Assembly (NCBI GenBank): GCA_963848175.1 | Contig: CAWKCO010000011.1 | Location: 1-64,000, forward strand | Source: JAMZMI01 sp963848175 | GTDB lineage: Bacteria; Bacteroidota; Bacteroidia; Cytophagales; Cyclobacteriaceae | Reading direction: 5' to 3' | DNA: 64,000 nucleotides | Part shown: positions 54,539 through 64,000 of the stretch, one piece after another | Position numbering within the stretch: the first letter of the stretch is position 1 | Layout of the letters: each line of letters starts with the position of its first letter | Program-made: the position numbers and the translations under genes | The notes under the pieces: generated by a model | Seen by the model: only the letters and a program-made list of their open reading frames with translations | What the model was told of the DNA's origin: nothing | Database searches by the model: none

Positions 54539-55786
54539 TTATTCTACTTCAGACTGCTTTTCCAGATTGAAAAGATCATTGAGTACTTCCACGAGCGTTT
54601 CAGCCTCCCCACGCTTGCAAGCTGCCTTGAGCTGCAATACGGGTAATTTCATCACTTTTTGAATGATTCCTTTGGTAGCCTTGTCAAGGATGGCTACTTC
54701 TTTGTCAGTCAAATCAGAAAGGTATCTAGCCATTTCGTCTCTTCTGATTTCTTCAAGCGCATTTTTGAGTTTCTTGATGGTAGGAGAAACTTCCATTTCT
54801 TGTGACCAGTTTTCCAAGTCTGCTATAGACTCCTGTATGATCTCATGAACGGCTGGAAGAGCTGATTTTCTGCGCTCCAGTGCTTTTGAAGCTTTCTCTG
54901 AAAGCTGATCAATGTTGTATAGCAAGATACCACTGGTCTGATCCAGTTGGTCGTCTATACTTCGCGGAACAGAAAGGTCTATTAATAATTTTGGTGTATT
55001 GGTGTTCGTCAGGGTATCAACGGTGATCAAGGGCTGTTCGGCACGCACCGCGGAGACCACCACTTGTGCAGTTTCTATTTCCTCTTGCACATTGGAAAAG
55101 TCCCCTACTGTATAGCCTAATTTTTCGGCTAATTGCTCAGCTTTTGACTTGGTTCTATTCACCACGCGCACATTGGCCGTGATTGCTCGTAGGTTTTCCG
55201 CCACGGTCTCACCTATTTCACCCAAACCTAAAATCAAAACAGTAGGCTCAGCAAAACCAGCAATATATTGTTTGATGATATCTACCGCCACAGAAGCTGT
55301 AGATGCAGTACCATCACGCAGCTCAGTTTCTTGAACTACTCGCTTATTTGTAAAGAAAATAGAATGCAATAATCGGTGCATGAAAGGCCCAGCAGTATTT
55401 TCATCTGCCGCCCACTGATAGGCATTTTTCACTTGATTGGTGATTTGGATATCTCCCAAAACCATCGAATCAACTCCTAGAGCTACTTGATACAAATGCT
55501 CGATAGCCTCTCCTCCTTCTGAATCATTGAAAAATGGCTCGCACGAGGTTTCTAGCCCATGGTGAATGTTTATCAAACTACACAATTCCGTCTTTCGGTT
55601 TTGCTCCGAAACGTAATAAACTTCAGTCCTATTGCAAGTAGATAGCAGCAATACCTCGCTCAAGCCAAGCACTTCCTGACATCTACGCAAAAAAGTGCGT
55701 GTACCTTCTTCTGAGAAAGCTACACGCTCGCGCAATTGGAGATTTGCCGTTTTATACGAAATACCTATGGATTTAAACTGCTTCAC
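54539..55786 (-). CDS. hemA: Glutamyl-tRNA reductase
   Basis: First enzyme of the C5 tetrapyrrole pathway, 415 residues: reduces glutamyl-tRNA to glutamate-1-semialdehyde with NADPH. The catalytic Cys51 is in LLLSTCNRTEVYY, the NADPH-binding site in LILGLGEIGETVAENL, and VNRTKSKAEQLA follows. The start codon is GTG at 55786 (MKQFKSIGISYKTANLQLRE); no ATG is available nearby. No other heme genes are adjacent. Confidence 0.97.
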   Translation of the reverse strand: MKQFKSIGISYKTANLQLRERVAFSEEGTRTFLRRCQEVLGLSEVLLLSTCNRTEVYYVSEQNRKTELCSLINIHHGLETSCEPFFNDSEGGEAIEHLYQVALGVDSMVLGDIQITNQVKNAYQWAADENTAGPFMHRLLHSIFFTNKRVVQETELRDGTASTASVAVDIIKQYIAGFAEPTVLILGLGEIGETVAENLRAITANVRVVNRTKSKAEQLAEKLGYTVGDFSNVQEEIETAQVVVSAVRAEQPLITVDTLTNTNTPKLLIDLSVPRSIDDQLDQTSGILLYNIDQLSEKASKALERRKSALPAVHEIIQESIADLENWSQEMEVSPTIKKLKNALEEIRRDEMARYLSDLTDKEVAILDKATKGIIQKVMKLPVLQLKAACKRGEAETLVEVLNDLFNLEKQSEVE

Positions 55787-55887
55787 TTATTAGATTTATA
55801 GTTCAATACACAAGCTGCAAAAATAAGGCAGCCAGAGTTTATATCTACATGACGAAAGTCATATTTTAACAAAACTATTGGCAATTG

Positions 55888-55917
55888 CGATTTTGGTGGG
55901 CGCAAAAACCAAAATCG
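55888..55917. promoter_or_regulatory. Perfect inverted repeat between hemA and the HHH gene
   Basis: CGATTTTGGT and ACCAAAATCG form a ten-base perfect inverted repeat with a ten-base spacer. It lies in the 182-bp divergent promoter region and is not followed by a T tract, so an operator is more likely than a terminator. Confidence 0.4.
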
Positions 55918-55968
55918 AGCCACAATGAACAGCGCCGAAAGATTATTTGAACCGATGAATTTGATTTT

Positions 55969-56727
55969 ATGAAAATAAACAGATGGCTAATTGAGACCTT
56001 CGGGTTTAGTAGGGCGGAAATGTATGGCATTTGGGGAGTGCTCATTTTGATCATCCTACTTGCCCTATTTCCAAGAGTTTACTTTCGCTCCCAACAGCAA
56101 GCATTATCTTTTTCGCAATCGAAAGAAGAAAAAGCTGCGCTAGCCGAATGGGCAGAAGAAATGAATCAGAAAATTCGTATCAAGGAAAAAGAAAAAAAGA
56201 AAGAGTGGAAAACATATCACAAAATCGAATACGCCGAGAGAAATTCTAAAAGCAAATCAAAAACATATAGCCGCTTTCCTGCTAAGAAACCATATAAGGT
56301 CAAGGCTGAGCCCGAAAAGTTAGCACCTATTAGCATCAATCAAACGAATGCCGAAAGTCTGCAAGCCATCAAAGGAATAGGCCCTACACTTTCAGAGCGC
56401 ATCATCAAATACAGGGATTTGCTCGGGGGCTTTCACGACGCTGCTCAACTTTCGGAAGTTTATGGACTATCACCAGAAGTAATTGCAAAGCTCTCTGAAA
56501 CGATTGTCTTATCAGATTCGGTTGGACACATAAATATTAATACCGACTCATTGAAACTTCTTTCCAAACATCCGTATATAGACTACCGTTTGGCAAAAAA
56601 GATCGTAAACTACCGACATGTACACGGAGATTACAAACAACCTGCGGACTTATTGCTTTTGAAAACCATGAGTGATAGCCTCTATCAAAAATTATATCCT
56701 TATATTTCAACAAGCTCATCTGACTGA
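55969..56727 (+). CDS. Membrane-anchored helix-hairpin-helix protein (ComEA-like)
   Basis: Protein of 252 residues with one N-terminal TM helix (about 20-38, GIWGVLILIILLALF), a charged linker rich in Lys/Glu and two HhH domains. The first (about 122-170) reads ISINQTNAESLQAIKGIGPT; the second (about 185-245) reads HININTDSLKLLSKHPYID. This layout resembles ComEA, the membrane DNA receptor of competence, but bacteria without competence also carry such proteins. It precedes a large SF1 helicase by only five bases, so the two are one operon. Confidence 0.88.
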   Translation: MKINRWLIETFGFSRAEMYGIWGVLILIILLALFPRVYFRSQQQALSFSQSKEEKAALAEWAEEMNQKIRIKEKEKKKEWKTYHKIEYAERNSKSKSKTYSRFPAKKPYKVKAEPEKLAPISINQTNAESLQAIKGIGPTLSERIIKYRDLLGGFHDAAQLSEVYGLSPEVIAKLSETIVLSDSVGHININTDSLKLLSKHPYIDYRLAKKIVNYRHVHGDYKQPADLLLLKTMSDSLYQKLYPYISTSSSD

Positions 56728-56732
56728 CTTGA

Positions 56733-59700
56733 ATGGAGAAAATATTACAATCTTATTTAAAGCGACTTACTAATCTATCTAGCAACAATCGATCGCTTTT
56801 GTTTCTCAGGTTGATCTCCGATCAGTCAATTGATTTGCACGAATTTGATCATGCGCTGAATAACCCCAGCTTCAATATCATAGAGCAGCTAATCGCCAAA
56901 AAAACTAAAATAGAGCTCATTCATGAAGTAGACACGCATGATGCTCAGGCCAATAAATCATCTCAAAAGCTCAAAAAAATTGATCGGATAGAAAAATTTA
57001 TCTTTCAAGAGCGTGGTGCAAAAGACCTATATATAGGCTGGCCATTTGTTAGAGGAAAGTTCACCGATGACACCTTGGTACGTGCGCCATTGATTTTTTT
57101 CCCTGTCACACTAGAGCTTAGTCAAAACAAATGGCATTTAAAGCAACGAGAAGATGTCAATATCACCTTCAACAAGAGTTTTCTTTTGGCTTACTATTTC
57201 TTCAATAAAATCACCCCAGACGAAGAAATAATAGAAAAAACGCTCACCGATCTAGACAGTGATGCCACCGCCTTCCGAACCAAATTGTATGACATTCTCA
57301 AGGAAAGCAACCTTGAAATCAATTTCAACCAAGAAAATTTTCAAGACAAGCTCTCTCCTTTTGTGAACTTCAAAAAGGCTGACCTGGCAGAAAATGAAAA
57401 AACTGGTTCTCTAAAATTGTACCCGGAAGCCGTTTTAGGAATCTTTCCTCAAGCGGGATCATACCTTGTGCCTGATTATATCAAATTGATTGAGCAGAGC
57501 GCTATAAGTGGAGAAAAGGATTTGGCTGAATTGTTTTTCGAAACACATCGCATATCAGCTGATGAAGAGGACAAAACAAAATATTCTGACAAAGTAAAAG
57601 AAGAGACCACCTTCATCCCATTTGCTTGTGACGCCTCGCAGGAGCGCGCCATCAATATGATCAAAAGGGGGCATTCAATGGTAGTGCAAGGCCCTCCTGG
57701 AACAGGAAAATCTCAAATGATCAGCAACCTGATATGCGACTATATAGCTCGGGGTAAAACTGTGCTACTCGTATGTCAGAAAAAGGCTGCCTTGGATGTT
57801 GTTTTTGATCGCTTGAAAACGAAACAACTCGACGAGTTTGTAGGAAGAGTGCATGATTTTAAGAATGACAGAAAAGCAATCTATGATCAAATCGCCTACC
57901 TCATCGATCATGTGGACAATTATCGTCAAAAAAATAACAGTCTAGATGCAATTTATCTGGAGAGGACTTTTTTACAATCGAGCCGAAAAATAGAACAGGC
58001 CGCAGAAGAACTTGACGAGTTCAAAAAAGCCCTATATGACGAGTCTGAATGTGGAAAATCCATCAAAGAGCTCTATCTCATCTCAGACCCTGAGCAAGAG
58101 CAAATCCCACTTAATCAAGAGTATCGCCAGTTTCACTTCGATGAGCTACCTGAATTTATTCGTATACTCAAACAATATCTTGATTATCATACACGGTTTG
58201 AAAGCGTAAGCAACTTTTGGAAAGAGCGCGCAAGCTTTGCTGCATTTTCTGCTTCGGATTTATCCAAACTCAAGGAGATTATAGACGATGCAATCGCCTA
58301 TCAAGAATCTCTACAGCGTCAATCAGCCAAGTTTTTAACTGGCCCGATGGATTATGAAACTTGCCTGCACTTCCTCACACACTTAGATGAACTTAAGCAG
58401 CTAATTACAAATCTCGATAATGAGTTAGTATTTAAGCATTACAAGCTGATGCAGCCCCACAAAGCAGACGATACGGAATGGCTGAGCGATCTTGAGCGTG
58501 CCACGTTGCAGTGCTTCAAAGGTGCGGGAATGGAAAAATCGTTGGCTACCAACGAACTTGGACGTTTTCAAGAAGCGCTAGAACATGCAATTCAGGCACG
58601 AAGAGGCATTTTTAGCTGGCTCAAATGGCGATTTTTCTCCAAAGACAAAGTCTTTGTCACGCGCGTACTCATCGCGAACAATCTTAAAAGCGACAAGGAA
58701 GGCTTTAATATTTTGCTGGATCTCATCGACAATAGGCTCAATTTCGAGCACATCTTATCTCAAGTAGAAGAAACGCCTTGGCTAGCTGATTTTCCAACAG
58801 GATATCGTGTCATCGATATTCAAAACTGGTTTTTTTATCAAAAGCTTACGCTCAAAACCAATATCATCTCGGATGAAATTCGGACGCTTACGGATTTTGC
58901 TCCATTCAAAGAACATACCCGAGAGTCGTACGTGGCATTACTAAAAACGCTCTTGAATTTTCTAGAGCAGGTGCCAGTTCAGACTCAAATCTGGAGTAGG
59001 TATTTAAACGAAAAGCAGATTCGTTTTTTACTTCTCGGAAAAGAAGACCCCAATACATTAAAAACACAGCTCAATCGTGATTTTGATGCATTGGTAGAGT
59101 TTGACAAAATCAGAGAAAAACTCAATGCAGGTCAGAAAAACATCATCAGTGATTTACTGGCTACTTCAGCAAAATCTAAGGAGGAGATTATTGAGGTTTT
59201 CACAAATAGCGTAGCACTTGTTTGGATAGATCATATTGAAGCGAAATATCCTATTCTGAGAGCAGTTTCTTCTTTGAAACTCGATCATCTCTCACAGGAA
59301 TTGAGGGAAGCTGTGAGTGAAAAAATGGAAGTGAGTCAGGAAATTGTTTTGCTAAAAGCGAGAGAAAAGACTTATAAAAATCTAGAGTACAATCGCTTAA
59401 ACAACTTGGTGACTTACCGCGACCTATATCACCAAGTAACCAAGAAGCGTAAAGTGTGGCCTATCAGAAAGGTGATTTCTGAATTTAAAGAGGAATTGTT
59501 TGCTATTCTGCCCTGCTGGATGGCTTCTCCTGAGTCAGCATCGGCCATTTTTCCGATGGAGCAGACTTTTGATCTTGTGATATTTGATGAAGCATCTCAA
59601 TGTTTTGCCGAGCGAGGCATTCCAGCCATGTACAGAGGCTCTCAGGTAGTAGTCACCGGTGATGACCAGCAGCTACAGCCCAACGACCTTTACCGAGTAC

Positions 59701-60741
59701 GCTGGGAAGATGATGAAGCGGAGCAAGAACCAGAATTGGAAATGGACTCCCTCTTGGCTCTTGCCAAACATTACCTACCTGAAGCCAGTCTAGAGGGACA
59801 TTACAGAAGCAAGTCGCTGGAATTAATAGAATTTTCAAACCAACATTTTTACAATGGTAATTTGAAGTTGCTGCCAGACTTCCAGCACGTCCAAAAAGCA
59901 GAATCTGCTATTCACTATATCAATGTGGATGGCGAGTGGGAAGACAACACGAATTTAAAAGAAGCTGAAAAGACAGTGGCGCTTATAGTTAGCAATGACC
60001 TCCGCTTATCCGGAAAAGAGTATTGGAGTGGTCACGTTCAACATCCGTCAACAAGGCTTGGTACTAGACCTATTGGATGAAAAAATAACTCAAACTGGAC
60101 TGCAACTGCCAGAGTCCTTCTTCGTGAAAAACATCGAAAATGTGCAGGGAGATGAGAAAGACATTATCATTTTCACTACGGCATACGCCAAAGATAAAAA
60201 CGGAAATCTTAACCTAAAATTCGGAAGCCTGAATATGTCGGGAGGTGAAAATAGGTTAAATGTGGCCATTACGCGGGCTAGAGAAGAAATCTATATCATC
60301 ACCAGCTTACTGCCTACAGACCTCAACACTGAGCATCTAAAAAATGACGGCCCAAAGCTTTTCAAAAAGTATTTAGAATATGCCTATGATGTAAGTAAGG
60401 GGAAATGGAAACCACAGGCTCAAAACAAACTCAATCACGGTCAATCTTGGTACCTAAAAAACAAACTTATCAATGAAGAAACTGGCGAAACTTCATTGAA
60501 CCAAGAACTTCCATTTACGGATATTACAGTGAAATCATCTTCTCAATACAAAGGTTTGGTTTTGACAGACGATGAAATATTCTACAACTCGATTTCGGCA
60601 AAGGAAGCTCATTGCTATCGTTACGAGCATTTTACGGAGAAGCATTGGCCATATGTACAATTTTACAGCCGTGAGTATTGGATCAACAGAAAGCTGACAG
60701 TAGAGAAATTATCAAAATTCCTTTACAGAACTACTGATTGA
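56733..60741 (+). CDS. Superfamily 1 (UPF1-like) DNA/RNA helicase, one frameshift
   Basis: Very large SF1 helicase of about 1335 residues. An N-terminal region of about 300 residues resembles the DUF4011-type front seen on bacterial UPF1-like helicases. Walker A is QGPPGTGKSQMI (Lys326), Walker B is VIFDEASQCF (Asp952), and later motifs include GDDQQLQPND, EGHYRSKSLELIEFSNQHFY and VAITRAREEIYIITS. The frame changes near 59990; after it the sequence (EKSIGVVTFNIRQQGLVLDL) is a normal continuation. It is co-transcribed with the HhH membrane protein. Its 3' end overlaps gldH by 11 bp on the opposite strand. Confidence 0.88.
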
Positions 60742-61203
60742 TGGCCTTCTCTACACGCACACCTATAGAGCGAATATTGGGAAGGCTGTCTACACGCATA
60801 TATTGTTGGATAGCTAATGGAATAATTACCTTTTTTCTCAAAAGAAAAGTCATCAAGTATCAGATGCTGATGATCAAACAAATCGCCCAAACCGCTTCCA
60901 AGTGGCTTTCCTGTTTTGGGTTCAAATAAATTCACATTTACCAACTCCGTTTTTAACACACCTCCCAATGAGTCTTTCAATGCATATTTGAAATACAAAT
61001 TATGAAAATTGTAGTCTGACTCATTGCTGATATTGGCGTAGATATCATAAGCCCAAAGAAGTTTCCAGAATCTGGAAATCAAATTGATAGACAGAATCTA
61101 CATACCAATTCTTACCGCCTACATCCAAGTTTTTCTCAAATACACGTGCATCATCACATGACAGACAAATCAATGCGACAAATAGAATAATCAAATATTT
61201 CAT
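60731..61203 (-). CDS. gldH: Gliding-motility lipoprotein GldH, two frameshifts
   Basis: Lipoprotein of about 157 residues required for gliding and for type IX function in Flavobacterium. ATG 61203 gives MKYLIILFVALICLSCDD, a lipobox with Cys16. The next part (RVFEKNLDVGGKNWYVDS, then YQFDF) is in the first frame. After a shift near 61052 (a run of three C) the hallmark GldH region follows (YDIYANISNESDYNFHNLYF, LFEPKTGKPLGSGLGDLFDH). A second shift near 60808 restores the usual ending (YQQYMRVDSLPNIRSIGVRV, then EKAINQ) and a TAG at 60731. Its ATG overlaps the stop of the PSP1 gene (ATGA), forming a purD-PSP1-gldH run. Confidence 0.88.
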
Positions 61204-62614
61204 GAAGGTGGAGTATTCTTATTATTACCGTTTTTATTCCGGTTATTTCTATTTCGGTTCTTATTCCTGTTTTTGTTCCTGTTGGGGTTTTGTCCTTCCT
61301 TTTTAGGCTGGTCTACTGCTGGATTTACCGAAGCATTGCCTCCGTCTGATTGAGCCTCAGGGCGTGGCTTACGGTTTTGCGGTCGCGGCTTCTTTTTAGG
61401 TCTAGACTGAACCTGAGTGTCAGCCGAAGCTTCTGCTACCGGGTTGTTAGGACTATTCTGATTATTTGAATTCGCGTTAGGCTTCCTATTTTTACTTTTT
61501 TTCTATTCTTATTCTTTCTTTTTGGGTTGCCTTTGGAAAATTTCTTATCCATTGCTTCCAAATCGCTGTTCAAAACGCCACCAGTTGTATCCTCTTCAGG
61601 CTCATCCTCGGCAAGAGAAACTGGCTTCTTCCCTGCCTTGTTGAGTACCAAAATCTCATTCACTCGGTCTATGTCCAGCGGATACCAGCTGCTTTCATCA
61701 TCATAACCAAACCACATGATTCGGCGGAAAATATCTGTTTTTTGAAGTTTTGCAGAGCCTTTCTCTGTCTGTAACGGACGAGAAATTTCAGGAATGCCTT
61801 TTAGCGCCTGCATATACGTGTCCAACTCGTAGTTAAGACAGCATTTAAGCCGCCCGCATTGGCCTGAAAGTTTACTCGGATTTAGGGAAAGATTTTGATA
61901 GCGCGCCGCTTGTGTACCTACACTTTTAAACTCACTCAACCAAGTAGAACAACACAACTCACGTCCACAAGATCCAATACCGCCCAAACGAGCGGCCTCT
62001 TGTCGCAGACTGATCTGCTTCATCTCTACGCGAATCTTAAACTCCCCAGCCAATCTTTTGATTAACTCCCTAAAATCCACACGATCCTCTGCTGAGTAAT
62101 AGAAGGTTGCCTTGGAATTGTCTGCCTGAAACTCCACATCGGTGAGTTTCATTCCAATTTTAAGTTCTTCGATGATCTGCCGTGTACGGTAAAGCGTAGG
62201 CATTTCTCGGTTTTTCACCTGCCTATATTTTTCCAAATCCCGCTGAGAGGCAATACGATAGATGCTTTTAATTTCCGCACTATCTTTCACACCTTTTTTG
62301 CGCATTTGCAATCGCACAAGCTCTCCTTGTAGCGACACATGCCCCAAATGATGTCCATTTGGGACATCCACCACCACAGCATCTCCAGTAGTAAGATGTA
62401 TGCCTTCGTTGTTTCTAAAGAAATCTTTGCCTCCATTTTTGAATCGTACTTCTACGATCTCAAAACGATCCGCAGGGGAAATATCCATTTGCGACAGCCA
62501 GTCAAATGTATTGAGCTTGTTGCAGCCACCAGTGCTACAACCTCCATTGCTCTTACATCCCTGAACTTCTTCTCCTTCAGCACCTACCGATACACCGCAT
62601 GATGAACATCCCAT
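61200..62614 (-). CDS. PSP1-domain protein (RicT-like), one frameshift, basic Asn-rich tail
   Basis: Cytoplasmic protein of about 471 residues with the PSP1 domain of RicT/YaaT (CCSTWLSEFKSVGTQAARYQ, LSGQCGRLKCCLNYELDTY), including the cysteines that bind Fe-S clusters in the RicAFT complex. The N-terminus is also Cys-rich (MGCSSCGVSVGAEG, GGCSTGGCNKL). The frame changes in a run of seven T near 61496; after it comes a low-complexity basic tail (RNKNRNKNRNRNNRNKNGNN) ending at 61200. The uncorrected frame ends at 61436. The stop overlaps the gldH start. Confidence 0.9.
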
Positions 62615-62671
62615 CTATTTCTTACTTTTATATTTTCTTGAAGCTATCAAATATAGTCAAGTATATAAGAT

Positions 62672-63958
62672 TTATTGTCCCAACTTTTGCAAATCCGACC
62701 CTATGTCTGAACGGAAGGTCTTGCCTTCCCACTGCACTTCGCCTATGGCTTCATAGCTATGGGTAAGTGCCTCAGCCATGTTTTTGCCCAGGCCTGTCAT
62801 TGCAATTACTCGACCTCCATTGGTCACTAACTTGCCATTATCCATTTTTGTTCCTGCATGAAATGGAATTGCTGACTTGATCTTTTTACTAAAAGTTATT
62901 TCCCGGCCTTTCTCATAATCTCCAGGGTATCCTTGTGATACCATCACCACTGTTGTCGCTGTAAATGGTTCTATCTCCAATTTTTCTTGAGCCAATCTGC
63001 CTTCTGCGGCAGCCACTAGCAAAGTCAGTAAATCTGATTTTATTCGAGGCAAAACCACTTCTGTTTCAGGATCCCCCATTCGCACGTTGTATTCTATTAC
63101 CTGAGGGTTTCCAGCATCATTCATCAAGCCAATGAAAATGAAGCCAGTATAGTCCATACCTTCAGCTTGTATCCCCTGCACAGTTGGCTTCACCACCCTT
63201 TCAACCACCTTTTCCATGAAAAGTCTATCGGCAAAAATCACGGGAGAAACCGCACCCATTCCACCAGTATTTGGCCCAGTATCGCCCTCCCCTATTCTTT
63301 TGTAATCCTTCGCTTCTGGAAGTACTAAGAAATTTTTGCCATCAGTAAGCACAAAAACCGAAAGTTCAATTCCTGATAAGAATTCCTCTACAAGTACCCT
63401 GGCACTCGCCTCACCAAATTTCTTATTCAAAATAAGGTCATCCAGATTAGCCTTCGCTTCCGCAAGATCATTCGTAATTAAAACGCCCTTACCGGCGGCT
63501 AAACCATCTGCCTTCAACACGTACGGAGGTTTAACCTCCTCTAAAAATGCATAACCCTCTTGAATATTGGAAGCATCAAAAGTTTTGGCACGCGCAGTGG
63601 GCACTCCATACTTATTCATAAAGTCTTTCGAAAACTCCTTGCTACCCTCAAGTCTGGCACCATGCGCATCTGGTCCTACGACGAGTAGTGACTTCAAGTC
63701 ATCGTCACTCTTAAGCTGATCCACGATCCCATTGACTAAAGGTTCTTCAGGCCCCACCACTACTAGCCCAATATCATATTTTAAAACGGCGGCTTTTACC
63801 TCCGCAACCTCCTTCACATTGATATCAAGATTGGTGGCAACCTCTTCAGTCCCTCCATTTCCAGGAGCAATAAATACTTTGCCACACTTTGGGCTTTGCT
63901 TTATCTTCCACGCTATAGCATGCTCTCTTCCTCCTGCTCCAATTATCAATACATTCAT
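62672..63958 (-). CDS. purD: Phosphoribosylamine-glycine ligase
   Basis: ATP-grasp enzyme of 428 residues, second step of purine biosynthesis (phosphoribosylamine + glycine + ATP to GAR). The N-terminal VLIIGAGGREHAIAWKI, the central KADGLAAGKGVLI and GPNTGGMGAVSP, and RMGDPETEVVLPRI are all family signatures. It starts at ATG 63958, 42 bases from the window edge. The PSP1 and gldH genes follow on the same strand after 57 bp. Confidence 0.98.
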   Translation of the reverse strand: MNVLIIGAGGREHAIAWKIKQSPKCGKVFIAPGNGGTEEVATNLDINVKEVAEVKAAVLKYDIGLVVVGPEEPLVNGIVDQLKSDDDLKSLLVVGPDAHGARLEGSKEFSKDFMNKYGVPTARAKTFDASNIQEGYAFLEEVKPPYVLKADGLAAGKGVLITNDLAEAKANLDDLILNKKFGEASARVLVEEFLSGIELSVFVLTDGKNFLVLPEAKDYKRIGEGDTGPNTGGMGAVSPVIFADRLFMEKVVERVVKPTVQGIQAEGMDYTGFIFIGLMNDAGNPQVIEYNVRMGDPETEVVLPRIKSDLLTLLVAAAEGRLAQEKLEIEPFTATTVVMVSQGYPGDYEKGREITFSKKIKSAIPFHAGTKMDNGKLVTNGGRVIAMTGLGKNMAEALTHSYEAIGEVQWEGKTFRSDIGSDLQKLGQ

Positions 63959-64000
63959 CTCTAATAAGTTTATTTTAAAGGCTAGATATGGTTATTCAAA

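Noticed and set aside
1..64000. CRISPR arrays, tRNA or rRNA genes, transposases, prophage genes
   Set aside because: Looked for and not seen; the only repeats with structure are those around 35.7-36.3 kb.

Overview
The window comes from a Bacteroidota genome, most likely a marine or soil member of the Cytophagales (Reichenbachiella/Marivirga-like; the lineage is an inference). The base composition is moderately AT-rich. Type IX secretion and gliding genes (porU, porV, gldH) are present, there are several TonB-dependent receptors and PorT-like barrels, Shine-Dalgarno sites are largely absent, and some genes have Bacteroidota-type TTG/TAnnTTTG promoters. No rRNA, tRNA, CRISPR array, transposase or phage gene was recognised.

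Layout. 0.1-1.8 kb: two broken lipoprotein genes. 1.9-5.6 kb: a hybrid histidine kinase and a sigma-54 enhancer-binding response regulator in one operon. 5.7-9.4 kb: envelope proteins. 9.5-16.2 kb (minus): an M28 peptidase and two tandem paralogous TonB receptors, the second shredded by single-base indels. 16.5-18.4 kb (minus): dnaK behind a sigma-54-like promoter and an inverted repeat. 18.7-25.9 kb: a bestrophin-type channel, another TonB receptor, rnhB, an M48 lipoprotein and an orphan SiaC-like protein. 26.4-31.3 kb: xth, gcvT-comB and a compact four-gene minus-strand operon including MazG. 31.3-39.5 kb: a copper/heavy-metal RND efflux operon (HYC_CC_PP protein, CusA, TolC-like CusC, CusB, small membrane peptide), interrupted between cusA and cusC by a four-helix-bundle (S23/IVP-like) gene flanked by purine-rich repeats. 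39.5-50.9 kb: yicC, a very large propeller-plus-barrel protein, a DAO-family oxidoreductase, an MBL hydrolase, pssA, porU and porV. 50.9-64 kb: a catalytically dead M16 peptidase homologue, a WG-repeat protein, hemA, a helix-hairpin-helix protein with an SF1 helicase, and the purD-ricT(PSP1)-gldH operon.

At least nine otherwise conserved genes are interrupted by single-base frameshifts, several at homopolymer runs (T5 near 9072, G5 near 10382, T7 at 61496). Protein conservation continues across each break. The simplest reading is residual indel error in the assembly, so the broken genes are probably intact in the organism. Where a gene spans such a break I give the full extent.

The most interesting points are: the repeat-flanked four-helix-bundle cassette whose repeats now encode the ends of CusA and possibly of the CusC-like protein; the sigma-54-like element plus TGACA-N3-TGTCA palindrome upstream of dnaK, with a similar element just downstream of the enhancer-binding regulator; the HHH-protein/helicase pair; the 1088-residue protein with a degenerate peptidase-like front near the type IX genes; and a gldH gene hidden by two frameshifts.
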